Shown in pieces: positions 25,911 to 35,063 of a stretch of DNA of 44,821 bases. The notes beneath the pieces were generated by a model, which saw only the letters and a list, made by a program, of their open reading frames with translations, searched no databases and had not been told where the DNA came from. Both the position numbers and the translations under genes were made by a program. The first letter of the stretch is position 1, and every line of letters starts with the position of its first letter. The stretch lies in NCBI GenBank assembly GCA_016795145.1, contig JAEUII010000465.1, positions 1-44,821 of the forward strand, read 5' to 3'. The stretch is from Planctomycetaceae bacterium. Lineage in GTDB: Bacteria > Planctomycetota > Planctomycetia > Planctomycetales > Planctomycetaceae.

Positions 25911-26852
25911 ATGGGCTTGTTTGATCGCCTGAAACGTGGTCTTGAAAAGACAAAGCAGATTCTGCGAACGGACATTCGTGACCTGTTCAAGTCCGGCGAT
26001 ATTCTGGATGACAAGCTGCTTCAGGACTTTGAAGCTCGACTCATTCGTACCGACATGGGCGTCGCCGCGTCGACTCGCATTGTGGAGAAGCTGCGTACGG
26101 AGCATGGCGGACGCACGGTCAACGTCGATGCCATCTGGAAGACCGTTCGTGAAGAGCTGACAGAGCTGCTGAAGGGAACGAATGATGTTCGCTGGGATCT
26201 CACGAATCCTCTGTCGCCGCTGAAGAAGGCCGCCTCAGGACCGACAGTGATTCTGGTCGCTGGCGTGAACGGCGTCGGGAAGACGACATCGATCGCTAAG
26301 CTGACGAACCTGCTGATGAAGAATGGCAACAAAGTTGTTCTGGCAGCCGGCGACACGTTCCGTGCTGCAGCTGTTGAACAGTTGACGATGTGGTCACAGC
26401 GACTCGGCTGCCCGATTGTGCGCAAGGAGAGCAATTCTGATCCGGCCGCCGTCGCGTTCGAAGGCGTTCAGAAAGCGGTTGAGGTGGGAGCGGACTATTT
26501 GATCGTTGACACCGCCGGCCGCCTGCAGACTCAGAAGAATCTGATGGACGAGCTGACGAAAATTCGGCGCGTCATGCAGAAGATCATTCCGGATGCACCG
26601 CATGAGAGTCTTCTTGTGATTGATGCCACGACGGGCCAGAACGGATTGAGCCAGGCCAAGAGCTTCTCCCAGGCCATCGGCTGCACGGGCCTTGTTCTTG
26701 CGAAGCTCGACGGCACAGCCCGCGGTGGTGTCGTCGTAGCCATTCGCCAGGACATGGGCTTCCCCGTGAAATACATCGGCGTCGGAGAACAGGTCGACGA
26801 CATCGAACTCTTCGACCCGATCGGCTTCGTGGACGCGCTGTTTAGCAAGTAG
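25911..26852 (+). CDS. ftsY: Signal recognition particle receptor FtsY
   Basis: SRP receptor GTPase of 313 residues that docks ribosome-SRP complexes at the membrane. It is short, holding the N and G domains and only a small basic N-terminal stretch (MGLFDRLKRGLEKTKQ) instead of the long acidic A domain. G1 is GVNGVGKTT (118-126), followed by AAGDTFRAAAVEQL, DTAGRLQ and AKLDGTARGG, and the end IGVGEQVDDIELFD is diagnostic of FtsY. The NTF2-like gene follows 22 bp later. Confidence 0.96.
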   Translation: MGLFDRLKRGLEKTKQILRTDIRDLFKSGDILDDKLLQDFEARLIRTDMGVAASTRIVEKLRTEHGGRTVNVDAIWKTVREELTELLKGTNDVRWDLTNPLSPLKKAASGPTVILVAGVNGVGKTTSIAKLTNLLMKNGNKVVLAAGDTFRAAAVEQLTMWSQRLGCPIVRKESNSDPAAVAFEGVQKAVEVGADYLIVDTAGRLQTQKNLMDELTKIRRVMQKIIPDAPHESLLVIDATTGQNGLSQAKSFSQAIGCTGLVLAKLDGTARGGVVVAIRQDMGFPVKYIGVGEQVDDIELFDPIGFVDALFSK

Positions 26853-26874
26853 CTTACAAGGTCGAGGTGGAACC

Positions 26875-27255
26875 ATGGCGACATCAACGCCGGAAGATGT
26901 TTTGAACGCCTACGTGAGAGCATTCGAGTCGCTGGTTCCGGAAAACGTCGTGAAGTTCTATGGACTTCCATGCGTGTTCGTTTCGCCGATGGGCGTCGTC
27001 CCGGTGACATCGGCGGCTGAAGCGACTCAGATCGTCACTGGCCTTGTGGCTCAGGCTCGCAGCCAGAATTATGCGAGGACAGAGATTCCTACTCTGGCGG
27101 TACAGAAACTCGGCCAGAGTCTTGCGATCCTCATGGGCCAGTTCATTCGATTTGACGAAGCTGGTAATGAGATCTCCCGATTCGGCTTTTCTTACACGAT
27201 GAAGCGTCGAGACGACTCATGGGAAATCGTCGTCGCGCTCGGACATGAGCTGTGA
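26875..27255 (+). CDS. NTF2-like (SnoaL-type) small protein
   Basis: Protein of 126 residues with the cone-shaped NTF2-like pattern: helix (TPEDVLNAYVRAFESL), then FYGLPCVFVSP and three final strands (FGFSYTMKRRDDSWEIV). Such proteins range from enzymes to ligand binders; the function here cannot be told. GGTGGA lies just before its ATG, and the 22-bp gap suggests co-transcription with ftsY. The three-unit repeat array starts 11 bp after the stop. Confidence 0.7.
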   Translation: MATSTPEDVLNAYVRAFESLVPENVVKFYGLPCVFVSPMGVVPVTSAAEATQIVTGLVAQARSQNYARTEIPTLAVQKLGQSLAILMGQFIRFDEAGNEISRFGFSYTMKRRDDSWEIVVALGHEL

Positions 27256-27265
27256 CGGATCCGAA

Positions 27266-27852
27266 GTAGGTGCTGTCTGCCGGACAGCACTTCGCGGTCC
27301 CGCCGCGACCAGCGACCTTTTGACGTGCCAGTGTCTTCAGCGACGACGTGGATCAATGCACCGCGATGTCTGCGCATCGCCCCGTGACGTCAGGCATCAT
27401 GTTTACTGCAGATCAGTGTTCGCCTTTCGGCGAAAATCCTCTCCGGCAGAGAGGATCTACAGTAGGTGCTGTCTGCCGGACAGCACTTCGCGGCCCCGCC
27501 GCGACCAGCGACCCTTTGACGTGCCACAGTCTGCAGTGATGACGTGGGACAAGGCACCGTTACGATTGTGCATTGCCCCACGACGCTTGGCATCATGTTC
27601 ACTGCAGACCAGGGTTCGCCTGCCGGCGAAAATCCTCTCCGGCAGAGAGGATCTACAGTAGGTGCTGTCTGCCGGACAGCACTTCGCGGTCCCACCGCGA
27701 CCAGCGACCGTTTGAGGTGCCAAAATCTGCCGCGCCGACGTGGAACAATGCATCACCACGTCTTTGCGTCGACCCACGACGCTTTGCATCAAGTTCACTT
27801 CAGACCAGGGTTCGCCTTTCGGCGAAAATCCTCTCCGGCAGAGAGGATCTAC
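27266..27852. repeat. Array B: three 195-bp GTAG-ended BIME-like elements
   Basis: Units at 27266-27460, 27462-27656 and 27658-27852, each exactly 195 bp with a single A between, the same element as at 13792-14182. The inner hairpin shows covariation: CGCGGC/GCCGCG in unit 2 (and in both array A units), CGCGGT/GCCGCG in unit 1 (T opposite G), and CGCGGT/ACCGCG in unit 3 (T-A pair). The TTCGCC/GGCGAA hairpin keeps its stem while the loop is TGCC or TTTC. The array fills the gap between the NTF2-like gene and the blaI promoter. Short reading frames across it are accidental. Confidence 0.9.
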
Positions 27853-27861
27853 AGACACGAT

Positions 27862-27877
27862 CGTTAAAAAGTTAACG
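27862..27877. promoter_or_regulatory. Palindrome upstream of blaI (possible operator)
   Basis: CGTTAA (27862-27867), four bases, TTAACG (27872-27877), a perfect 6+6 inverted repeat just upstream of the likely -35 of blaI. BlaI-type repressors bind inverted repeats near their own promoters, but their usual sites centre on TACA/TGTA, so this is only a candidate operator. Confidence 0.4.
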
Positions 27878-27885
27878 AATCCCTG

Positions 27886-27914
27886 TTGCGAACTGTTGCG
27901 CGATTGGTTAATAA
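27886..27914 (+). promoter_or_regulatory. Candidate promoter of blaI-M56
   Basis: TTGCGA (27886-27891) and TAATAA (27909-27914) with a 17-base spacer, 45 bp before the blaI start. The direct repeat CTGTTGCG (27883-27890 and 27893-27900, 10 bp apart) overlaps the -35 region and could also be a regulator site. AGGAG at 27945-27949 is the ribosome site. Confidence 0.45.
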
Positions 27915-27958
27915 TTTAGCGCACACAGCTTCGTTGGTTCGCACAGGAGAGTGTATCG

Positions 27959-28342
27959 ATGCCAAAGCCCGCGGATCTCAGCAGGCGTGAGCGGCAGATT
28001 ATGGATGCCGTGTTTGCTTTGGGAGAAGCCACCGTCAATCAGGTGGTTGAGTCGATTCCCGATGCCCCGACGGCCATGGCTGTTCGGCGGATGATGCATA
28101 TCCTTGAAGAAAAAGGGCATCTCAAGCGGCGTGAGAATGGCCGCGAAGTGATCTACTCGCCGCGCGAAACGAAAGCCAAAGCCGGACGCAACGCGTTTCA
28201 GAGTGTGCTGGAAACATTCTTCGGCGGTTCGCTGGAGCAAGCACTTGCGGCACATCTGCATTCGCGGAAAGACAGCGTCACTGACGAAGAGCGTGAGCGC
28301 TTGATTGCCTTGATCGAACAAGCCCGTGCGGAGGGACGTTGA
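27959..28342 (+). CDS. BlaI/MecI/CopY-family repressor
   Basis: Winged-helix repressor of 127 residues. It starts MPKPADLSRRERQIMDAVFA, with the wing at HLKRRENGREVIYSPRE and a C-terminal dimerisation helix region (ESFF-like stretch LETFFGGSLEQALAAHL). In the Bla/Mec systems the repressor is cleaved after a membrane M56 protease senses an antibiotic; the next gene, 1 bp after the stop, is an M56 protein, so the pair fits. Planctomycetes have many such pairs with unknown signals, so beta-lactam resistance is not implied. A palindrome and promoter lie upstream. Confidence 0.92.
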   Translation: MPKPADLSRRERQIMDAVFALGEATVNQVVESIPDAPTAMAVRRMMHILEEKGHLKRRENGREVIYSPRETKAKAGRNAFQSVLETFFGGSLEQALAAHLHSRKDSVTDEERERLIALIEQARAEGR

Positions 28343-28343
28343 G

Positions 28344-31300
28344 ATGAATCGTCTGATTTCGGTTCTCACGGCGCTTGGTGGTTTGGTGATATTTCCTCTG
28401 GTGGATTCGGCCATCAAAGGAACAGTCGTGCTGCTGCTCGGCGGAACGGCCTGCATCGTGTTGCGGCGAGAATCCGCGGCGACTCGGCACTTCGTCTGGT
28501 CGACTGCGATGGGGCTTCTTCTCGTGATGCCGGTACTCTCACTGGCGCTGCCGGCTTGGAGAGTTCTCCCGACGTGGTTGCGTTCCAGCGAACCTGTGGT
28601 GACCACAGTGCTGCCAGCGTTCGTCGCGCCGAGCGGAGCGGTGTCGCCGGTGGAGATGACTCCTTCGAATGTCGATTTGCCGTCATTGTCCCATGATCCT
28701 GCTTCTCATGTGGTGGTTGAAACGGTTCAACGGCCATCACTGTCAGGCTCTGACATCCGTCGCACCGATATCGACGAACCACCGGCTGCGACCGATCGCA
28801 GGATTTCCTGGATGGCATGGCTCATCGGAGTCTGGTTGGGGGGCTGTCTCTTGCTTACCAGTCGTCTGGTGTTGGCCTCGGTATTGTTGCGGCGATCGGC
28901 ACGACGATCCGTCATGGTTGAGATACTTCCGGGCGAGCGGCAGGGCGTCAGCCCTCCGAGTAACTCCCCAACGGCCGATCACAGGATGTTCGCAGGCAGT
29001 ATTGCGGATCAACAACCGCGGCTAGCGCCGTGCGGCTCACAGAAATCCGAAGCTCAGCGATTACAGGCCGCTCTTCTTCAGGCAAAGACGGTGCTGCGTG
29101 TCAATCGGCCCGTGCACTTGCTGCTGGATCCGCATCGATCGATTCCTGTCGTCTGGGGGCTCTGGAAAACGCGGCTGCAGCTGCCTACGGAAGCCATTGG
29201 CTGGACTGACGAGCAACTGCAGTCGGTGTTGCTGCACGAACTGGCCCACATCCGTCGTGGCGATTTGCTTGTTCTGTCGCTGACTCAGGTCGTGTGTGCT
29301 TTGTACTGGTTCAATCCGCTGATCTGGCTGGCGGCGTGGCGTATGCATGTGGAACGGGAACGCGCGTGTGACGACCTGGTCCTTGCCAGCGGCGTGCGAG
29401 CATCCAGTTATGCCGAACACCTGCTGAACGTGGCGACACGATTAAGTCCCTCGCGATGGACTCAGGCCTGTGGTCTGGCCATGGCCCGAAATTCTGCCCT
29501 TCACCGTCGTCTGACGGCTGTTCTAAGCGAAAAACAAAATCGTCGAAGGATGACGAACCTCATTGCGTGCGTCTCGTTGCTGATCGCCGGGATCATTTCG
29601 ATTCCGATTGCCATGTTGCAGGCGGCGAATCTGCAGTCGGACGAAAAGGCCGCGACGGATTCAGTACCGCCTGAAAACTCCAAGACAACGACGGCACAGA
29701 CATCCAGTGAAGGCGACCGATCCGAAGGCTGGGGCAACGAACCCCTCATTCCGGTCTTCTCGCTGTCCTCAGAAACGGAGATCTGGTTCCGTGAGCAGCA
29801 TCTGGACTGGAGCGAGCCAATTAACGGACTGCGAGCTGCGGTCAGCATTCGCCCAACAGCGACGGACGGGAAACTCGGAAAGGAACGCAGGGTCCTTCTG
29901 GTGATCCAGAATGTGTCGGATCAGCCGATTCGGTTTTGCGACACAGCCATTCAGGAAACGGACACTCCCGCTGCCAATGTCGAAGGACGTAAGTTGTATT
30001 TGCAGGATAACGGAGAAATTCTGTTCGGGATTCAGAATGCAAAGTCCACCAAGACAGATCTTGTCCTGCAGCCTCGCCAGATGCTGTCGATGGACATACT
30101 GGACACGGGTGATGACCAGGGACACAGCGAAGGCGACTCGCTTGCGGAAGGCATTCTCAAGGATTCGGGTCAGGCATTATTCGCGGTGCTCAACATCGTC
30201 CACGCGCCGGAGGGAGCATGGACTGGCAAGTTGAAAGCCCCGGCTACACGAGGAGCTTATGCAGCGATTGCCGCATTGCCTCGAAGTAAAGAAGGACAGG
30301 TGTTGTTTCGCCACTGCATCGATCATCCGCGACTCAATGGAGACATCCCAGGCGGATTGATCAGTCGACTCCACGATCTTGTGAAGGAATTCATCAGGCT
30401 TAATTCCGGCGATCAGTATGGCGATGCGTATGCAAAGAAGATGCAGCCACTGGTTGCGCGTTTCGAACACAAGGGCGACTGGAAGCAGGCCGATGTCGCA
30501 AAGCTGTTTGATGACATCGCTGCTGTATCGACCATTCCTCTTGAACGCACGATGGATGCCATTCGAGAAAACACACTGCAGCGAGGCATGCCAATCCCAG
30601 CGTCCATGAGCAATCTCAACTGGGGAGAGACCTTGCCTGGCGGATTGCGAATGGCCTGGATGCTGGAGCCGCGTGCGGAGAAATATCATCGAAGCTCATC
30701 ACTGAAGTCGCGAGTCATCCTGCACAATTCGGGTGACAAGCCAGTCATGTTTGTGACTCGCAGTTTCCATCAGCCCGAACATAAGGCCGCGACGGCCGGT
30801 GACACGAGGGTTTCGATGACGTCGACATTCTGGACAACCATCGGACGCCCGGAACCGTTTCGTCTGCATCCCGGGGAATACTGCGAAGTCAACGCGCCGG
30901 GTATTGGTATCGGACCGCAGAAGAAAGAACTGGAAGACTGGTCCAACGTCCGCGCAGGTTCCTGGATCCTTGCCGCTGAAGACGAAGAGATCATCTTTCG
31001 GCCCGGTGAAATCCTGTTGACAGGCGACCACAATGAGAACGTTGATGAAGACTGGTGGCTGAAGTTTATCACTGAGCGAATTCGTCGTGAGGCGCCGCTG
31101 CCGGCCGACTCCAAAGAACGTGAAGTGATCCTGTTCCGAGTCATCTCGGACCTGTTTGGGAACTCACCGACACCAGAAGAATCAGCGGGGTTTCTTGCGG
31201 ATAATTCTCCGGAGGCTGTGGAGAATCTGGCGAAAGTGCTCTCCACGCGGACATGGCACACCTCCGTGGCCGGGCCGATCAGCAGCGGAGAGATCAAGTT

Positions 31301-34300
31301 TCGGGTGCTGCCCGAAGATCCCGAAGCTGCGACTCGACCCCGCATCGCGACAAACCCAGGTCGGTACAACCTTGGTGAGGAAATTCGACTGGTCGTATCG
31401 CGTCGGCCCATCGGTGAAACACTCCTCAACGAAGCGGATCTCGTCTGGTATCCGCCGGGACAGGACAATGTCCCAACCAAAGTGCCGCTGCCAAATGGCT
31501 ATGACACCTGGGCTGCAGGCTGGTTGCCCGGCACGACGATGCTCTGGGTCAGCCAGGCCGGATTGCTTCGCAGTTACGACTTCACCAACAACGCAGCCGT
31601 GAAGGAAACACGCTACGAAGGCAACCAGATCGCGACGGCACCCATTCCGGAGACTCTGAATGCGGCACTTCGAGCTGCGATCGTGGCAACCGAGAATGGA
31701 ATGGAACAACCACGTCGGCCTGAGGGTCCACCGGCGGCACTGAAGGAGGACAGTAAGGAAGGCAATGCCGTAGTGAAAGAACCCAAACACGAAGTGTCGA
31801 AGAGGTTAATGAAACAATGGAGGCGATTGGCCCGAACGGATGGCAAGATTCCGGGCGCTTGCGTCGGATCACTGAGAACACATTTTGAAGAGTATTTGGA
31901 AGAACATTCGAACGCATTACCGAAGCTCCTCCCAGTGATTGAGCGGCTGGATGCTACTCGCGACTGGCCGGAGAACGACGTCATTGCTCTGCTGGACGAA
32001 ATCACCGATATCCCAAGCGTGACGCCATTGAAGGCGAGGTTGAAGGAGTACGACTTCTCGAAGCTGGCGAATTTTCAGATGGGGCAGCCACTTCCTCCGG
32101 AATTCAACAACGTGGTCTGGGGTGAAGCTTTGGAGAATGGATTGCGAGCGGCTTGGCTCGTTGACTCGGAGATAAAGGAGTTTTCGTTCGGCTCGGCCAT
32201 CACGAGCCGTCTGTTGATCCAGAATTCCGGGGCAGCCCCGGTGACGTTCATTATGCCGAAGGTCACTCTGCCGTCACGGGCGAAAGTGAAGGGAGGAGAA
32301 CTTCATAAGATTCCAAACACAGGTACGTTTGATCGTACTCCCGCCATCAAACGCGTGCGTCTTGATCCGGGCCAGTACATCGGGCTCCCCTTAATCGACG
32401 TGACTCTGCTGGATTCTGCCGACCTTACTCTGGTTTCCACAGAGGCGGCCATTGTTGCAAAGCCGGGAGTTGAGCTGCAGCTGTCGTATTCGGTTGATCT
32501 GAGGACAGAAGTCCTGCCGCAGCCGGACAGGTTGATGGATCCCGATGAAATCTGGTTGCGATCAATCGCGAATCGAGTGGCTGAGGAAGCTCCTTTGCCA
32601 TCGTCTTCGACGGATCGCGAACTCATACTCCGTCATGTGATGGCCGACATGTTCGGTGAACCGCCGACCGCAGAAGAAATCGCCACGTTTGTTGGCGACA
32701 AATCGCCTGATGCGCTCACGCGACTTGTCGAACGGCTTCAGAAGCGGCCGTTGATTCGTTCTTTCGTCGGCGAACTGACAACCGGTGCGACGCGCATTCT
32801 CGTGTCCACGAAAGAGAGAAGTGATTTCAAAGACTCGCATCCGGAACCAGCGGCAGCACCTAAACATGAAGCCACTGCATCACTCATCACCAAATGGAAG
32901 CGGTTCGCGCGGAGCGATGGAAAAATCCCCGGAGCGTTACTTGGTACCGTGCGACAGAAGATCGAAGAGTTCATTAAACAATATCCGAAAGACAATGCAA
33001 CGCCTGCATTGGCTGAGCTGTTGCCGAGCTACGATGTGAATCACGATTGGGGCGTGGCGGACGTCATTGCACTGCTCGACAAGACCGCGGAACTGCACAC
33101 CGCGCCGCTGGGCTGGGCCGAACTTCCGCTGGAGTTCGGTGATATGCGGCGAGTCAAATCCGGAACGCCTCTGCCGGAATCACTCCGGAACGCCGCATGG
33201 GGTGAGCCCGCTGAAAACGGGCTGCGAGTCGCGTGGGTGCTCGACCCTTCAGCCGATTCGTATTCACTGGGTACTGTGCTGAAGTCACGCGTGCTGTTTC
33301 ACAACGGCGGCCTGCGTCCCATCATGTTTCAAACGGAAACGTGGCACCAGGACGACCGGCATCAGGCTCGCGATGCGGCTGGTCAGGAAATCAACGTTGG
33401 CAGCACCTGGTATTCGGGCATTACGCCAATGGCAACATTTCGCCTGGAACCCGGACACTATGTTGAGATTCCAGGTCACGGAATCGGAATCGGCGCTGGA
33501 GAATATCAGGAAGAACGCAGCACGGGCGCAGTCGGAGCCTGGATTGAAGCCACGGTCGGCAACGAAGTTCATTTCACGACCACCGTGCGTTTCGATCAGC
33601 AGGGCTGGACTCGCCCCGATGACCCGAAGGAACCCGCCGAACTGCGTAAGATCAACATCGCCGAGCGGGTTGCCCTGGAAGCTCCACTGCCATCCTCATC
33701 GACCGATCGCAGGCAGATGATCCTCCGCATTACGAATGAGATTTTCGGAGAGTATCCGACATATACCGAGGTCACCGATTTTCTGAATGACGCGTCGCCA
33801 GACGCGTTGAAGAATCTCACCGTTCGGCTGCAGGAACGAGAACATCTTCCGTTGTTCCGCGTGACATTGGCAACTGGTGAAACGAACTTCAAAGTGCTGC
33901 CGGCCGATCCGGATGCAGCCACGAAGCCTCGTCGCGCGATCGGTCCTGGACGTTATGTGCTGAGCGACTTTGTGCACCTTGCCGTTCAGCAGGTGACGAG
34001 CGTCGAGCGATTCGGAGCGCCGGAGATTCGTACCAACAATGCACAGATTCTCTTCCTTTCGCCAGATCCCAAAGTCGCATCGCCGCACTCACCGTACGAG
34101 ATCCATCTCCCGGACGGTCAGGCGAATTATGCGATCCTGTGGGCTCGAAACTCCGGACAGTTGTTCGTTGTCGAACCCGGCAGTGTGCGAACGATCGACT
34201 TCACGAATCCGGCCGATGTGAAGGAATCGCCGTCGAAGCAAAACCTTGCTCCGGAATTTCGAACGCTGGTACCGGAAGAGTTGCTTCGAAGTAACCAGTG

Positions 34301-34301
34301 A
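28344..34301 (+). CDS. Giant M56 (BlaR1-like) membrane metalloprotease with repeated C-terminal modules
   Basis: Protein of 1,985 residues from the ATG at 28344, directly after blaI. Residues 1-430 are a BlaR1-type M56 domain: N-terminal membrane segments, the zinc motif HELAH (298-302), then ERERACDDLVL, and a last membrane segment at about 403-425. The remaining 1,560 residues, probably outside the membrane, are repetitive. A domain with the core WGE-x-x-x-NGLRxAW, then SRVLxxNxG, occurs at least four times (near residues 480, 755, 1255 and 1615, one variant). A helical segment containing DGKIPGA or NGDIPGG precedes three of them (near 650, 1160 and 1515). The extra part likely senses something outside; what is unknown. 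BlaR1 itself is about 600 residues. Confidence 0.85.
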   Translation: MNRLISVLTALGGLVIFPLVDSAIKGTVVLLLGGTACIVLRRESAATRHFVWSTAMGLLLVMPVLSLALPAWRVLPTWLRSSEPVVTTVLPAFVAPSGAVSPVEMTPSNVDLPSLSHDPASHVVVETVQRPSLSGSDIRRTDIDEPPAATDRRISWMAWLIGVWLGGCLLLTSRLVLASVLLRRSARRSVMVEILPGERQGVSPPSNSPTADHRMFAGSIADQQPRLAPCGSQKSEAQRLQAALLQAKTVLRVNRPVHLLLDPHRSIPVVWGLWKTRLQLPTEAIGWTDEQLQSVLLHELAHIRRGDLLVLSLTQVVCALYWFNPLIWLAAWRMHVERERACDDLVLASGVRASSYAEHLLNVATRLSPSRWTQACGLAMARNSALHRRLTAVLSEKQNRRRMTNLIACVSLLIAGIISIPIAMLQAANLQSDEKAATDSVPPENSKTTTAQTSSEGDRSEGWGNEPLIPVFSLSSETEIWFREQHLDWSEPINGLRAAVSIRPTATDGKLGKERRVLLVIQNVSDQPIRFCDTAIQETDTPAANVEGRKLYLQDNGEILFGIQNAKSTKTDLVLQPRQMLSMDILDTGDDQGHSEGDSLAEGILKDSGQALFAVLNIVHAPEGAWTGKLKAPATRGAYAAIAALPRSKEGQVLFRHCIDHPRLNGDIPGGLISRLHDLVKEFIRLNSGDQYGDAYAKKMQPLVARFEHKGDWKQADVAKLFDDIAAVSTIPLERTMDAIRENTLQRGMPIPASMSNLNWGETLPGGLRMAWMLEPRAEKYHRSSSLKSRVILHNSGDKPVMFVTRSFHQPEHKAATAGDTRVSMTSTFWTTIGRPEPFRLHPGEYCEVNAPGIGIGPQKKELEDWSNVRAGSWILAAEDEEIIFRPGEILLTGDHNENVDEDWWLKFITERIRREAPLPADSKEREVILFRVISDLFGNSPTPEESAGFLADNSPEAVENLAKVLSTRTWHTSVAGPISSGEIKFRVLPEDPEAATRPRIATNPGRYNLGEEIRLVVSRRPIGETLLNEADLVWYPPGQDNVPTKVPLPNGYDTWAAGWLPGTTMLWVSQAGLLRSYDFTNNAAVKETRYEGNQIATAPIPETLNAALRAAIVATENGMEQPRRPEGPPAALKEDSKEGNAVVKEPKHEVSKRLMKQWRRLARTDGKIPGACVGSLRTHFEEYLEEHSNALPKLLPVIERLDATRDWPENDVIALLDEITDIPSVTPLKARLKEYDFSKLANFQMGQPLPPEFNNVVWGEALENGLRAAWLVDSEIKEFSFGSAITSRLLIQNSGAAPVTFIMPKVTLPSRAKVKGGELHKIPNTGTFDRTPAIKRVRLDPGQYIGLPLIDVTLLDSADLTLVSTEAAIVAKPGVELQLSYSVDLRTEVLPQPDRLMDPDEIWLRSIANRVAEEAPLPSSSTDRELILRHVMADMFGEPPTAEEIATFVGDKSPDALTRLVERLQKRPLIRSFVGELTTGATRILVSTKERSDFKDSHPEPAAAPKHEATASLITKWKRFARSDGKIPGALLGTVRQKIEEFIKQYPKDNATPALAELLPSYDVNHDWGVADVIALLDKTAELHTAPLGWAELPLEFGDMRRVKSGTPLPESLRNAAWGEPAENGLRVAWVLDPSADSYSLGTVLKSRVLFHNGGLRPIMFQTETWHQDDRHQARDAAGQEINVGSTWYSGITPMATFRLEPGHYVEIPGHGIGIGAGEYQEERSTGAVGAWIEATVGNEVHFTTTVRFDQQGWTRPDDPKEPAELRKINIAERVALEAPLPSSSTDRRQMILRITNEIFGEYPTYTEVTDFLNDASPDALKNLTVRLQEREHLPLFRVTLATGETNFKVLPADPDAATKPRRAIGPGRYVLSDFVHLAVQQVTSVERFGAPEIRTNNAQILFLSPDPKVASPHSPYEIHLPDGQANYAILWARNSGQLFVVEPGSVRTIDFTNPADVKESPSKQNLAPEFRTLVPEELLRSNQ

Positions 34302-34447
34302 AGCCCGACGGGGCAGGAACAATGAACTTTCGGGGGTGGTCGGTCACCACGGCAGAAATCGAGTGAGAAAAGGAGTGGACAACGGCCTGATGAAGCCGGA
34401 TAACAACCAGGACGCGCTCGATTCCCCCGAAAGCCGAGGAAAAACAA

Positions 34448-35047
34448 GTGCCGGACGGGCATGTTTCAGAATTTGCAGACCTGGCGGAGCAATTCCAAAA
34501 GCACCGAACACGGCTGAAGAAAATGGTGCAGCTGCGAATAGATCGCCGGCTCAGTGCCCGCGTTGATCCGTCGGACGTGCTTCAGGACACATGGCTGGAC
34601 TGTGAGCGACGCTTTGCGGAATATGTCGCGGATCCACCAATGCCCTTCTTCCATTGGCTGCGATTCCTGACAGCTCAGCGGCTTGTGGATCTTCATCGGA
34701 AGCACCTTGGGGCGACGATGCGGAGTGCGGGAGCAGAAGTATCGCTGTACTCGGGACCACTGCCTGCCGCATCATCGGTTTCGCTGGCGGAGCATTTAAT
34801 GGGGCGACTGACTTCGGTAAGTCACGCTGCGCATCGCGCCGAGATCCAGATTCGGATTCAGGAAGCGCTCAACAGCATGGATGCGGTTGATCGGGAAGTG
34901 CTGACGCTTCGCCATTTTGAAATGCTGACGAATGAAGAAACAGCCATCGCGCTGGGACTAAAGAAGGCGGCTGCGAGCAATCGGTATGTGCGAGCATTGA
35001 AACGGATGAAAGAAATCCTGGATGAGTTCCCGGGGCTGCAGGAGTAA
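34448..35047 (+). CDS. ECF-type RNA polymerase sigma factor
   Basis: Sigma-70-family protein of 199 residues from a GTG start preceded by GAGGAAAAACAA. Region 2 is RVDPSDVLQDTWLDCERRFAEY with the planctomycete-type FFHWLRFLTAQRLVDLHRKH. Region 4 is LNSMDAVDREVLTLRHFEML then TNEETAIALGL. No anti-sigma gene is adjacent; instead the next gene, 16 bp later, encodes a Ser/Thr kinase. This pairing is common in planctomycetes and suggests control by phosphorylation, which is an inference. Confidence 0.88.
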   Translation: MPDGHVSEFADLAEQFQKHRTRLKKMVQLRIDRRLSARVDPSDVLQDTWLDCERRFAEYVADPPMPFFHWLRFLTAQRLVDLHRKHLGATMRSAGAEVSLYSGPLPAASSVSLAEHLMGRLTSVSHAAHRAEIQIRIQEALNSMDAVDREVLTLRHFEMLTNEETAIALGLKKAAASNRYVRALKRMKEILDEFPGLQE

Positions 35048-35063
35048 GGATTGACAGGTCCGA

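Noticed and set aside
27245..27867. Overlapping open frames on both strands across the 195-bp repeat array
   Set aside because: The unit plus its single A is 196 bp, so the frame changes from copy to copy; the peptides are Arg/Ser/Cys-rich and follow the DNA repeat, not a protein.
27959..34301. Beta-lactam resistance locus
   Set aside because: The BlaI-M56 pair is present, but no beta-lactamase or penicillin-binding protein gene lies in the window, and planctomycetes use many such pairs for unknown signals.
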